A stretch of DNA of 64,000 bases, from NCBI RefSeq assembly GCF_023555495.1, contig NZ_JALCZO010000007.1:108710-172709 (forward strand). Reading direction: 5' to 3'. This document shows, one piece after another, positions 8,494 to 16,712 of this stretch (position 1 is its first letter; each line of letters opens with the position of its first letter). Below the pieces are notes generated by a model. That model did not search any database. It was not told the origin of the DNA and was given only the letters and a program-made list of their open reading frames with translations. This DNA is from Polaribacter sp. Z022 (GTDB taxonomy: Bacteria > Bacteroidota > Bacteroidia > Flavobacteriales > Flavobacteriaceae). The position numbers were made by a program, and so were the translations under genes.

Positions 8494-9552
8494 ATGAATA
8501 CTATACAAGCAGTAACCTATCCTGTTCATTTTCAAAGCAAAGCATACCAAGAGCTTTCTAATTTAATTGAAACAAACAACTATTCTACCCTATTTATTTT
8601 AGTAGATGAGAATACTTTTGAGCATTGTTATCCGAAATTTATTCAAAATTTAGATACAAAAAAGCGCATTGAAGTTATAGAAATTGAATCTGGAGAAATT
8701 AATAAAAACCTAGAAACTTGTATTGGTGTTTGGAATGCAATTACAGAATTAGGTGGTGATAGAAAAAGTTTATTAATTACTTTAGGAGGTGGTGTTATTA
8801 CTGATTTAGGTGGTTTTGTTGCTTCTTGTTTTAAAAGAGGAATTAGTTTTGTAAACATACCTACTACTCTATTATCTATGGTTGATGCTTCTGTTGGTGG
8901 TAAAACTGGAGTTGATTTAGGTGTTTTAAAAAATCAGATTGGTTTGTTTGCTAACCCAGAAATGGTATTGGTTGATACAGATTATTTAACTACAGTTACT
9001 GAAAGAGAAATTAAGTCTGGAACTGCAGAAATAATTAAATATGGTATTACTTACGATATCAAACTTTTTAATGAAATAAAAAACAATAAAAATCTAAATA
9101 TTAATGATTTAATTTTTCGTTCTATAGAAATTAAAAACGAAGTTGTTTTACAAGATCCTAAAGAACAAAGTTTACGTAAAATTTTAAATTTTGGTCATAC
9201 CTTAGGACATGCAATAGAATCTTTTTATTTAGAATCTGAAGATAAAGAAAACCTTACACATGGTGAAGCTATTGCTATTGGTATGGTTTGCGAAAGTTAT
9301 ATGTCTGACAAACTATTAGGTTTTCCATCAGAAAAAGTAACACAGGTAAAAGATGTTGTTTTGTCTATTTATGATAAAACAAATCTTTTAAAAGAAGACT
9401 TTTCTGCTATTATGGAATTGTTAAAACACGATAAGAAAAACGTAAATGGACAAGTAAATTTTGTTTTATTAAACGATTTTGAAAACTATAAAATAGATTG
9501 TAAAGTTCCTGAAGAGCTAATTATTGAAAGTATGGAGTTTTATAATTTGTAA
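8494..9552 (+). CDS. aroB: 3-dehydroquinate synthase
   Basis: 352 residues. Converts DAHP to 3-dehydroquinate, the second step of the shikimate pathway, using NAD and zinc. The NAD-binding and phosphate motifs GGGVITDLGGFVAS, IPTTLLSMVDASVGGKTGVD and the metal site (E in GTAEIIKYG, HTLGHAIES and HGEAIAIGM) are all present. Monocistronic, transcribed divergently from proline dehydrogenase, ending just before a long inverted repeat. Confidence 0.97.
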   Translation: MNTIQAVTYPVHFQSKAYQELSNLIETNNYSTLFILVDENTFEHCYPKFIQNLDTKKRIEVIEIESGEINKNLETCIGVWNAITELGGDRKSLLITLGGGVITDLGGFVASCFKRGISFVNIPTTLLSMVDASVGGKTGVDLGVLKNQIGLFANPEMVLVDTDYLTTVTEREIKSGTAEIIKYGITYDIKLFNEIKNNKNLNINDLIFRSIEIKNEVVLQDPKEQSLRKILNFGHTLGHAIESFYLESEDKENLTHGEAIAIGMVCESYMSDKLLGFPSEKVTQVKDVVLSIYDKTNLLKEDFSAIMELLKHDKKNVNGQVNFVLLNDFENYKIDCKVPEELIIESMEFYNL

Positions 9553-9560
9553 ATTTTAAA

Positions 9561-9616
9561 TGTCAGGTCGAGCGCAGTCGAGACCTATTAACCTCTCGAC
9601 TGCGCTCGAGGAGACA
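9561..9616. repeat. Long GC-rich inverted repeat between convergent genes
   Basis: Perfect 16-bp arms at 9568-9583 and 9594-9609 (TCGAGCGCAGTCGAGA and its complement) with a 10-nt loop; the outer TGTC/GACA ends also pair. Far more GC-rich than its surroundings. It fills the 66 bp between the aroB and receptor stops, so it may end transcription from both sides, but the sequence type (TGTCAGGTCGAG...) belongs to the dispersed palindromic repeats of these genomes. Confidence 0.85.
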
Positions 9617-9618
9617 TA

Positions 9619-12138
9619 TTAAAACTCTCTCTTACCAAATTCACTATCAATAAATTTCGATTTATTTTTAGCGGCATTAAAGGTATAAGACAGATTTAAA
9701 GAAACCATATCTACTTCATATACATAGTTTGTAGTTGTATAAAATTGATTTGGTCTTGACGTTGTTATACGTTGTTCATTGGTTTTAAAGAGTCCCATAT
9801 CTATATTTTGCCATTGTAATGTAGCTGTTAATTTATCTTCCATAAACTTTTTTCTGAAAGTTAAATTTGGAGAATAAAAACGAGAATCTTCTCCCATGGC
9901 TGTATTTCTATCAGACAAATAATTAAATGTAAATTGTAAAGAAGCATTTTGCCAGAAATTATAAGTAGAATTTAAATTGATAGAATAAATTGTAGACTTA
10001 GAGTCTATATCATAATTTCTCTCTATACCATCTCTATGTTTAAAATTTAAAACACCATCTATTGCATAATTATACACGTTTACACCTATAAAGTTAGACC
10101 AATTATGTGTTGGTTTTAGGGTTGCTCCTATTTCTAATCCTATAGAATTACTTTTACCCACGTTAGAATATACTCTGTTAATTATACTATCTATAACTTG
10201 TCCATTAGCTTGATATGCCAATGTATTTACACGATTTATAACATTATCTACATGCCTAAAATATGCTGTTGCATAAATAGAATTGCCTCCTTTACCTTTT
10301 TTGGTAATTCCTAATTCTACCAAATCTATAAACTCTGGTAATAAGGTATTATCTCCTTGTTCAAAAACTTCAGAGTGCTCACGTTCTGCAAAACTATTCA
10401 TTTTAAAAGTAGTAGTTCTTTCTACTCTTTTGCTATAAGCAGTTTTTATAATTGTTTTATCATTCACTTTATATTGTAAAGATGCAGAAGGAAATAATTT
10501 TACAAAATCATATTCATAAACATTTTCTTTAGTTTCACTTTGTAAAGCTTCTTTATACTCTCTATCCATAGACTCTAAACGAACACCAGCAGCATAATTC
10601 CATTTATTCTTAGAACCATTTAATTGAGCATAACCTGAGTGAATAACTCTTTTAAGGCTTACATCACTAGAAAACTCTGGTACTTGTATACCATCTCTTT
10701 CGTACACAAATTTTCCTGTATGATCTAAATCTCTAAATTGATATCCAGTTTCTAAAGTTCCAAAAGAAAAAGGTTTCCACAAATAATCTAAATTAAAACG
10801 TGTTCCATAAAGAGGATTGTCGTTTGTATTGTATTCTTTTTGATAGACTGTATTATTATTTGGATGTCCTAAGTTATCATTCTCTGTTGGTCCGCCTAAA
10901 AAAGTGTATTCGTATAAAATAGATGTAGATAATTTTGAAGCATTCTCAAATTTGTGAGAATAATCGAAACTACCTAAAGCAAAATCACCTTTTCTAACTC
11001 TTAAATTATGGTTGTAGTATGCAAATGTATAATCTCTATTGCTACCTCCAATTGGTGAAATAGAATGGTTATCATAATATACAATATCTGCTAAACGCTC
11101 TTTAGTACGTTTTCCTGCGAAAAAGCCTACAGAATACGTATCTGATTTATTTGGAGTATAATCTACATTAAAACGACCATTATAAGTAACATCATCAAAA
11201 CTACGTTCTCCATCTGAAGGCAAAAAAGTAGTTTTATCATCTGCTGCATTTACAATATACATATCTCCTTCTCTTCTACCAGTTTTATCATTTCTTTGAT
11301 AACTAGCACCTACAGAAAAATTCCAATTGTCAGTTCTTTTGTTAACAGTAGCATCAATACCATATCTTTTAGCTGCTACTTTGGTGTCATAATCTTCTAT
11401 AGAAGGAAATCCTCCTCTTACATTTACTTGTGCAAAGGTTCCGTTAATTGCTCCTTTTTTGGTGATTATATTTAAGATACCACCTTTTCCTTCTGGATCA
11501 TATTTTGCAGAAGGAGCAGTAATTAACTCTACACTTTCTAATGCATTTGCAGGCAATTGTGCTAAAATTGTGCTAGCATCTCCTTGAGTTGGTTTTCCGT
11601 TAATTAAAACTGTAAAACCTTTACTACCTCTTACACTAATTTCTCCCAAACCATCTACAGTTACAGATGGTAGGTTTTTTATAACATCTACACTAGTTCC
11701 ACCAACTGTACTTTGGTATTTTTTAGTGTCAAATACTTGTCTGTCAATTTTATGTAGAACCGTTTGTTTTTCTGTTCTAACCACAACTTCATTTAACTGA
11801 TTACCAGAACCCAATGTCAATTTTAAATTTCCTAATTCTTTTCTTTCTCCTTTTTTAATAATAGTAATCCCTTCTACTTCATTTAATTTATAACCTATAA
11901 AAGAAGCTTCTAAATAATAAGTACCTGGTTTAATATTTGTAAAAGAAAACAAACCATTTAAATTTGTAACTACACCTGTTACCAAAACTTTGTTTTTAGA
12001 CTGGTATAATGCTACAGAAGCGTATTCTAATGGAGCATTGCTTTCTGCTTCAATAACTTTTCCTGTTATTTGAGCAACAGATAATTGAGAGATAATAATT
12101 AAGGATAAAAAGAATACCCATTTTTTAAAATTCATCAT
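9619..12138 (-). CDS. TonB-dependent receptor-like outer-membrane protein (OMP_b-brl_3 family)
   Basis: 839 residues. A Sec signal peptide (cleavage near VAQ, residue 23) is followed by a carboxypeptidase-regulatory-like beta-sandwich (ITGKVIEAESNAPLEYASVAL to FIGYKLNE), a plug domain (residues ~115-230, with VIKNLPSVTVDGLGEISVRGSKGFTV cut short here as a motif), and a large C-terminal beta-barrel rich in aromatic strands. No SusD partner adjoins, so it is not a polysaccharide-utilisation SusC; iron, peptide or another ligand cannot be told. A second in-frame ATG at 12135 is an equal start. A 15-bp dyad lies upstream of its promoter box. Confidence 0.88.
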   Translation of the reverse strand: MMNFKKWVFFLSLIIISQLSVAQITGKVIEAESNAPLEYASVALYQSKNKVLVTGVVTNLNGLFSFTNIKPGTYYLEASFIGYKLNEVEGITIIKKGERKELGNLKLTLGSGNQLNEVVVRTEKQTVLHKIDRQVFDTKKYQSTVGGTSVDVIKNLPSVTVDGLGEISVRGSKGFTVLINGKPTQGDASTILAQLPANALESVELITAPSAKYDPEGKGGILNIITKKGAINGTFAQVNVRGGFPSIEDYDTKVAAKRYGIDATVNKRTDNWNFSVGASYQRNDKTGRREGDMYIVNAADDKTTFLPSDGERSFDDVTYNGRFNVDYTPNKSDTYSVGFFAGKRTKERLADIVYYDNHSISPIGGSNRDYTFAYYNHNLRVRKGDFALGSFDYSHKFENASKLSTSILYEYTFLGGPTENDNLGHPNNNTVYQKEYNTNDNPLYGTRFNLDYLWKPFSFGTLETGYQFRDLDHTGKFVYERDGIQVPEFSSDVSLKRVIHSGYAQLNGSKNKWNYAAGVRLESMDREYKEALQSETKENVYEYDFVKLFPSASLQYKVNDKTIIKTAYSKRVERTTTFKMNSFAEREHSEVFEQGDNTLLPEFIDLVELGITKKGKGGNSIYATAYFRHVDNVINRVNTLAYQANGQVIDSIINRVYSNVGKSNSIGLEIGATLKPTHNWSNFIGVNVYNYAIDGVLNFKHRDGIERNYDIDSKSTIYSINLNSTYNFWQNASLQFTFNYLSDRNTAMGEDSRFYSPNLTFRKKFMEDKLTATLQWQNIDMGLFKTNEQRITTSRPNQFYTTTNYVYEVDMVSLNLSYTFNAAKNKSKFIDSEFGKREF

Positions 12139-12160
12139 TATTAAATTTGATTTTTTTTTG

Positions 12161-12168
12161 CAAAATTA
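12161..12168 (-). promoter_or_regulatory. Putative -7 box of the receptor gene
   Basis: TAATTTTG on the minus strand, a TAnnTTTG match 22 nt before the first ATG. Confidence 0.45.
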
Positions 12169-12182
12169 CACTTATTTTAAGT

Positions 12183-12197
12183 TAGTTAGACTAACTA
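12183..12197. promoter_or_regulatory. 15-bp dyad upstream of the receptor promoter
   Basis: TAGTTAG-A-CTAACTA is a perfect 7-1-7 palindrome 15 bp upstream of the -7 box, i.e. around the -33 region. Position and symmetry suggest a dimeric repressor or activator site. The left half TAGTT also occurs in the dyad TAGTTAAACTA at 12924-12934 near the TetR-family gene, so a shared regulator is possible but unproven. Confidence 0.4.
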
Positions 12198-12240
12198 GAA
12201 ATAAATGGTTTAAAAGCATCATAATTTTTATTAAATCCAA

Positions 12241-12267
12241 AAAAAAATCCTTCTTTTCAGAAGGATT
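12241..12267 (-). terminator. Intrinsic terminator of the cold-shock-domain gene
   Basis: On the minus strand: AATCCTTCT, a GAAA tetraloop, AGAAGGATT, then a run of T. Nine-bp stem, 24 nt after the stop codon. Confidence 0.88.
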
Positions 12268-12290
12268 GTATAAGTAATATACTAGAAATC

Positions 12291-12743
12291 TTAAATTTTT
12301 GTCACTTTAACAGCGTTCATTCCACGCATTCCTTTTTCTAATTCAAAAGAAACCTTGTCGTTTTCTGAAATTTCATCTATTAAACCACTAACGTGTGTAA
12401 AATATTTTTCGTTATTTTCAGTATCTATAATAAAACCAAAACCTTTAGAAGTATCAAAAAATGATACTTTTCCTTTTCTAACAGGATCTTCTTCTGGTAA
12501 ATCTTCTTTTTTAGTTGTAGAAATCTGAATATCTTCTAATTCATATTCTACTTTTAATTCTGGATCTGGTGGAGTATCAGTTAAATTACCATTATGATCT
12601 ACATATGCAAACTGAATTCCTGCTGAACCATTTTCTTCTTTGGCAGCTTTTCTAGCTTCCATTTTTTTCTGCTTGTCTTGACGCTTTTTTAAACGTTTTT
12701 TTTCTTTTTCACTTTTACTAAATGTTTGTTGCGATTTTGCCAT
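12291..12743 (-). CDS. Cold-shock-domain protein with long basic N-terminal extension
   Basis: 150 residues. The C-terminal ~65 residues (GKVSFFDTSKGFGFIID ... YFTHVSGL) are a cold-shock OB-fold with RNP1-like KGFGFI and an RNP2-like FTHVSG. The N-terminal 85 residues are highly charged, mostly Lys/Glu/Arg then acidic, typical of the extended CSD proteins of Bacteroidota. Likely an RNA chaperone. The ATG lies over 100 nt from the nearest promoter box, giving a long leader as in other cold-shock genes. Confidence 0.88.
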   Translation of the reverse strand: MAKSQQTFSKSEKEKKRLKKRQDKQKKMEARKAAKEENGSAGIQFAYVDHNGNLTDTPPDPELKVEYELEDIQISTTKKEDLPEEDPVRKGKVSFFDTSKGFGFIIDTENNEKYFTHVSGLIDEISENDKVSFELEKGMRGMNAVKVTKI

Positions 12744-12864
12744 TAAGAATATAAGAGTTTTAAATTATTAGTTCTTATAAGATAAAATACCTAACTGGAA
12801 AATCAAACCTAAAGCTAACTAGTGTAATGAGTGGAGTGTATTCTGTCTTACAGCTACAAAGATA
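12744..12864 (-). promoter_or_regulatory. Promoter box and long 5' leader of the cold-shock-domain gene
   Basis: The -7 box TATCTTTG lies at 12857-12864 on the minus strand; transcription from it would leave a leader of about 105 nt. Cold-shock genes often have such leaders that refold at low temperature; no specific fold is claimed. Confidence 0.4.
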
Positions 12865-12888
12865 GTATTTATAAACGAATTTTAAAAT

Positions 12889-12910
12889 TTTTAACATTTA
12901 GATGTTAAAA
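12889..12910. promoter_or_regulatory. Inverted repeat between the divergent csd and tetR promoters
   Basis: TTTTAACAT and ATGTTAAAA arms, 9 bp each, separated by TTAG. It lies in the -33 region for the cold-shock gene and 33 bp left of the tetR promoter dyad. Could be a binding site or chance in AT-rich DNA. Confidence 0.3.
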
Positions 12911-12942
12911 AAATAATAAACATTAGTTAAACTATCAATAAT

Positions 12943-12965
12943 TAATAGTAATACTATTATATTTG
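12943..12965 (+). promoter_or_regulatory. tetR-operon promoter overlapped by a 17-bp operator-like dyad
   Basis: A perfect dyad TAATAGTA-A-TACTATTA spans 12943-12959 and runs into the -7 box TATATTTG at 12958-12965, 17 nt before the regulator's ATG. A repressor bound here would block the promoter, the classic layout for TetR-family autoregulation. A weaker dyad TAGTTAAACTA lies at 12924-12934. Confidence 0.6.
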
Positions 12966-12982
12966 TAAATAATTTTAAAAAT

Positions 12983-13654
12983 ATGAAGAATTTATTATCC
13001 GTTTTAAAAATTTCTGTTCCTGATAAAACCTACATAAAAAACCCTGAAACATCAGAATTAGGCAGAAGAATTGTAGGTAATAGTATTTTATTAATTAATG
13101 AAATAGGTTTTGAAAGTTTTACTTTTAAAAAGTTAGGAAAAAAAATAAATTCTAATGAAAGTTCTGTTTATAGATACTTTGAAAACAAACACAAGCTACT
13201 ACTCTATTTATCTTCTTGGTATTGGGCATGGGTAGAATATCAATTAGTTATAGAAACTTTTAGTATTTCTAATGCAAATGAAAAATTAGAAAAAGCAATT
13301 ACTGTAGTTACAAGAACAGTAAAAGAAGATGGAAATTTTACACATATTAATGAAATTATATTATTTAACATTATTGTAAATGAAAACTCTAAATCTTTTT
13401 TAACAAAAGAGGTAGATACAGAAAATAAAGAAGGCTATTTTGAAATTTATAAAAGATTAATTACAAGAATTAGTAACATAATTTTGGAAGTAAAAGAAGA
13501 GTATCCTTATTCTTTAAGTTTAGCCAGTACTGTTATTGAAGGAGCTTTACATCAACATTATTTAAAAGAACATTTTCCTTCTATTACAAATTCTAAAAAT
13601 GACAAAAGTCCAACAAGTTTTTTTATTCAATTAGTTAAAAACAGTTTAAAATAG
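12983..13654 (+). CDS. TetR/AcrR-family transcriptional regulator
   Basis: 223 residues. Residues ~28-75 form the TetR DNA-binding domain (ILLINEIGFESFTFKKLG, then NSNESSVYRYFENKHKLL, the recognition helix region). The C-terminal ligand domain is not assignable. It is the first gene of a four-gene export operon, separated by 2 nt from the ABC transporter, and the promoter ahead of it carries a dyad, so it probably represses its own operon until an exported or membrane-damaging compound binds. Confidence 0.88.
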   Translation: MKNLLSVLKISVPDKTYIKNPETSELGRRIVGNSILLINEIGFESFTFKKLGKKINSNESSVYRYFENKHKLLLYLSSWYWAWVEYQLVIETFSISNANEKLEKAITVVTRTVKEDGNFTHINEIILFNIIVNENSKSFLTKEVDTENKEGYFEIYKRLITRISNIILEVKEEYPYSLSLASTVIEGALHQHYLKEHFPSITNSKNDKSPTSFFIQLVKNSLK

Positions 13655-13656
13655 TT

Positions 13657-15321
13657 ATGAAAAACAATCAGTTAACACCTTGGCAAAGATTAATTGGTCT
13701 ACTAAAATTAGAGAAAAAAGACATTTTTCAAATATTTTATTATGCCATTTTTGGAGGTATTGTATCACTTTCATTGCCTTTAGGAATTCAGGCAATAATT
13801 AACTTAATACAAGGAGCTCAAATTTCTACTTCTTGGGTTGTACTTGTAATTGTAGTAACAATAGGGGTTATTTTTTCTGGTGCATTGCAATTAATGCAAC
13901 TAAGAATCATAGAAACAATTCAACAAAGAATCTTTACAAGAGCTTCTTTTGAGTTGAGTTATCGATTTCCAAAGATAAAAATGTCTGAATTAAGAGATTA
14001 TTATCCACCAGAATTAGCAAATAGATTTTTTGATACGCTTACAATACAAAAAGGTTTGTCTAAAATATTAATTGATGTACCAACAGCTTTATTACAAATT
14101 ATTTTTGCATTGATCTTGTTATCATTCTATCATCCATTTTTTATAATTTTTGGAATCCTTTTAATACTGCTGATTTTTATCGTTTTTAAGTTTACGGCTC
14201 AAAAAGGATTAGAAACAAGTTTAATAGAATCTAAAAACAAGTATAAAGTTGCTCATTGGATACAAGAAGTAGCTAGAACTGTGGTAAGTTTTAAGTTATC
14301 TGGTAACACCAATTTAGCACTTCAAAAAAATGATGCTTTGGTTGATAAATATTTATTAGCTAGAGAAAATCATTTTAAGATTTTAATGATTCAATTCATA
14401 CAAATGATTAGTTTTAAAGTTATTGTAACTGCTAGTTTATTGTTAATTGGTGGTGCTTTAGTATTAAATCAAGAAATGAATATTGGTCAGTTTGTTGCAG
14501 CAGAAATTATTATACTTTTAGTAATTGCATCTGTAGAAAAGCTAATTATTGGCTTAGAATCTTTTTATGACGTTCTTACTTCTATAGAAAAAATTGGTCA
14601 GGTTGTAGACAAAGAATTAGAACATCAAGAGGGAGAAAAACCTTTATTTAAAGAGGGTTTAATTGTAGAATTAGAAGATGTTTCTTTTGGTGTAGAAAAT
14701 AGAGAAAAACATATTATTAAAAATATATCCTTAACTCTTAACCCTAAAAGTAGAATTCTGGTTATGGGAGAAAGTGGTGCAGGAAAATCTAGCTTATTAC
14801 GCTTAATATCTGGAGTAATTGAACCTACTGCAGGAAATATTTATGTTAACAATTTATCTTTAAAGAGCCTACAACTAAATCATTACAGGTCTCAATTAGG
14901 TTTATCTCTTTCAGATGAAACACCTTTTGAAGGTAGTATTAGAAACAATTTAGTTTTTAGTAATAAAGATGTAAAAGATGATTTAATATACGATGCTTTA
15001 GAAATTGTTGGTTTAACTCAATTCTTAAAAGAACAACCTAATGGATTGGAAACCGTTTTATATCCAGAAGGAAAACAAATGTCTTATACTATTGCTAAAA
15101 AAATAATATTAGCTAGAGCCATTATTAAACAACCCAAAATAATGATTTTAGAAGATCCTTTAGATCAATTTAATTTAGAAGAAACTCTAAAAATTATAGA
15201 CTATTTAACGGATGCAAAAAGACCTTGGGCATTGATTGTTGTAAGTAGTAAAAAGAGTTGGAGAACTCAATGTACACAAACAATTACATTAGAAAAAGGA
15301 AAAATTAAATCAATAAAATAA
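13657..15321 (+). CDS. ABC transporter, fused permease-ATPase with degenerate nucleotide-binding motifs
   Basis: 554 residues: about six transmembrane helices in residues 20-310, then an ATPase domain, an exporter half-transporter of the HlyB/LapB (type I secretion) style but without an N-terminal peptidase domain. Walker A is intact (GESGAGKSS, 371-379). Other catalytic elements are not: the Q-loop Gln position is Ser419 (LGLSLSDE), the LSGGQ signature is MSYTI (475-479), Walker B ends LED instead of LDE (498-500), and the H-loop His position is Ser531 (VVSSKKSW). The gene is full length with normal codon use and a well-kept membrane domain, so it is not decaying. It probably binds ATP but hydrolyses it poorly, or works with another ATPase. 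Adaptor and outer-membrane channel genes follow. Confidence 0.85.
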   Translation: MKNNQLTPWQRLIGLLKLEKKDIFQIFYYAIFGGIVSLSLPLGIQAIINLIQGAQISTSWVVLVIVVTIGVIFSGALQLMQLRIIETIQQRIFTRASFELSYRFPKIKMSELRDYYPPELANRFFDTLTIQKGLSKILIDVPTALLQIIFALILLSFYHPFFIIFGILLILLIFIVFKFTAQKGLETSLIESKNKYKVAHWIQEVARTVVSFKLSGNTNLALQKNDALVDKYLLARENHFKILMIQFIQMISFKVIVTASLLLIGGALVLNQEMNIGQFVAAEIIILLVIASVEKLIIGLESFYDVLTSIEKIGQVVDKELEHQEGEKPLFKEGLIVELEDVSFGVENREKHIIKNISLTLNPKSRILVMGESGAGKSSLLRLISGVIEPTAGNIYVNNLSLKSLQLNHYRSQLGLSLSDETPFEGSIRNNLVFSNKDVKDDLIYDALEIVGLTQFLKEQPNGLETVLYPEGKQMSYTIAKKIILARAIIKQPKIMILEDPLDQFNLEETLKIIDYLTDAKRPWALIVVSSKKSWRTQCTQTITLEKGKIKSIK

Positions 15322-15327
15322 TTAGAA

Positions 15328-16686
15328 ATGTTAAATATATCTAATAACCAATTAAACAAAGCTGTTGATTTAAAAAATTTTAAATCGGGTAAAAAAATAT
15401 TTAATAAAAAATATTACAAAGCTTTTAATAAATTTCTTTTTGGCTTTGCTATTTTAATATTTATCATATTGTTCTTGCCTTGGACTCAGAATATAACTGG
15501 TCAAGGTCAAGTAACTACTTTATATCCTAATCAAAGACCACAAACAATACAATCTCAAATACCTGGAAGAATAGAAGAATGGTTTATACAAGAAGGAGAT
15601 TTTGTAAAAAAAGGTGATACTATTTTACGTATTTCTGAAATTAAAAGTGAGTATTTTGATAGTAGGTTAATTGAAAGAACAAACGATCAAATAAATGCAA
15701 AATCTTCCTCTGTTAATGCATATAAAGGCAAAGTTGAAGCGTTAAAAAGACAAGTTGAAGCTTTAAAACAAGAACAAAAGTTAAAAACAGCTCAAACTAG
15801 AAATAAGTTACTACAATCTAAATTAAAAGTTAAAAGCGATAGTATAGATTTTGAAGCTGCTAAAACAAACATTTCTATTGCAGAAAGACAATTTAACAGA
15901 ACAAAAACTTTACAAGGAGAAGGTTTAAAAGCTTTAAAAGATGTTGAAGAAAAGCGTTTAAAATTACAAGCTACACAAGCTAAATTAATTTCACAAGAAA
16001 ATAAATTGTTAGCAAGTAGAAACAATATTTTAAATGCAAAATTAGAGTTATCTAGAATTACAGCAACGTATACAGATAAAATTTCTAAGGCACAAAGTGA
16101 TATGTATACTGCAAAATCTAGTGGATTTGATGCAAAAGCACAAGTATCTAAATTAGAAAATAGTAAAAGTAATTATAGTGTTAGAAACAGCTTATTATAC
16201 ATTACAGCTCCTCAAAATGGATATATTAATAAAGCTATAAAAGGCGGAATTGGAGGTACGTTTAAAGAAGGAGAAGATTTGGTAGGAATAATGCCTGAAA
16301 AATACGATTTAGCTGTAGAAACTTATGTAAAACCAATAGATTTACCACTATTACACATTGGCGAAAAAGTACGTGTTCAGTTTGATGGTTGGCCAGCAAT
16401 TGTATTTAGTGGTTGGCCTAATGTTTCTTACGGAACTTATGGTGGAAAAGTAGTTGCTATAGAAAATTTTATAAGCAATAATGGAAAATATAGAGTTTTA
16501 TTAGCTCCAGATAACACAGATCATACTTGGCCCAAAGCCATTAGAGTAGGTTCTGGTGCAAAAACTATTGCTTTATTAGAAGATGTACCTATTTGGTTTG
16601 AACTTTGGAGACAATTAAATAGCTTCCCTCCTAACTATTATCAACCAGAAAATGGTAATAAAAGTAAAACTGAAAAAAAGAAATAA
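15328..16686 (+). CDS. HlyD-family periplasmic adaptor (membrane fusion protein)
   Basis: 452 residues. One transmembrane helix at ~33-53 (FLFGFAILIFIILFLPW), a lipoyl/biotinyl-like half (GRIEEWFIQEGDFVKKGDTI), a long coiled-coil hairpin (residues ~105-280, Lys/Glu/Gln-rich heptads), the returning lipoyl half (LLYITAPQNGYINKAI) and a beta-barrel domain (VQFDGWPAIVFSGWP). Bridges the ABC transporter to the outer-membrane channel. Starts 6 nt after the ABC gene. Confidence 0.9.
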   Translation: MLNISNNQLNKAVDLKNFKSGKKIFNKKYYKAFNKFLFGFAILIFIILFLPWTQNITGQGQVTTLYPNQRPQTIQSQIPGRIEEWFIQEGDFVKKGDTILRISEIKSEYFDSRLIERTNDQINAKSSSVNAYKGKVEALKRQVEALKQEQKLKTAQTRNKLLQSKLKVKSDSIDFEAAKTNISIAERQFNRTKTLQGEGLKALKDVEEKRLKLQATQAKLISQENKLLASRNNILNAKLELSRITATYTDKISKAQSDMYTAKSSGFDAKAQVSKLENSKSNYSVRNSLLYITAPQNGYINKAIKGGIGGTFKEGEDLVGIMPEKYDLAVETYVKPIDLPLLHIGEKVRVQFDGWPAIVFSGWPNVSYGTYGGKVVAIENFISNNGKYRVLLAPDNTDHTWPKAIRVGSGAKTIALLEDVPIWFELWRQLNSFPPNYYQPENGNKSKTEKKK

Positions 16687-16712
16687 TATCAACTTATTAA
16701 ATTCATTTTAAT

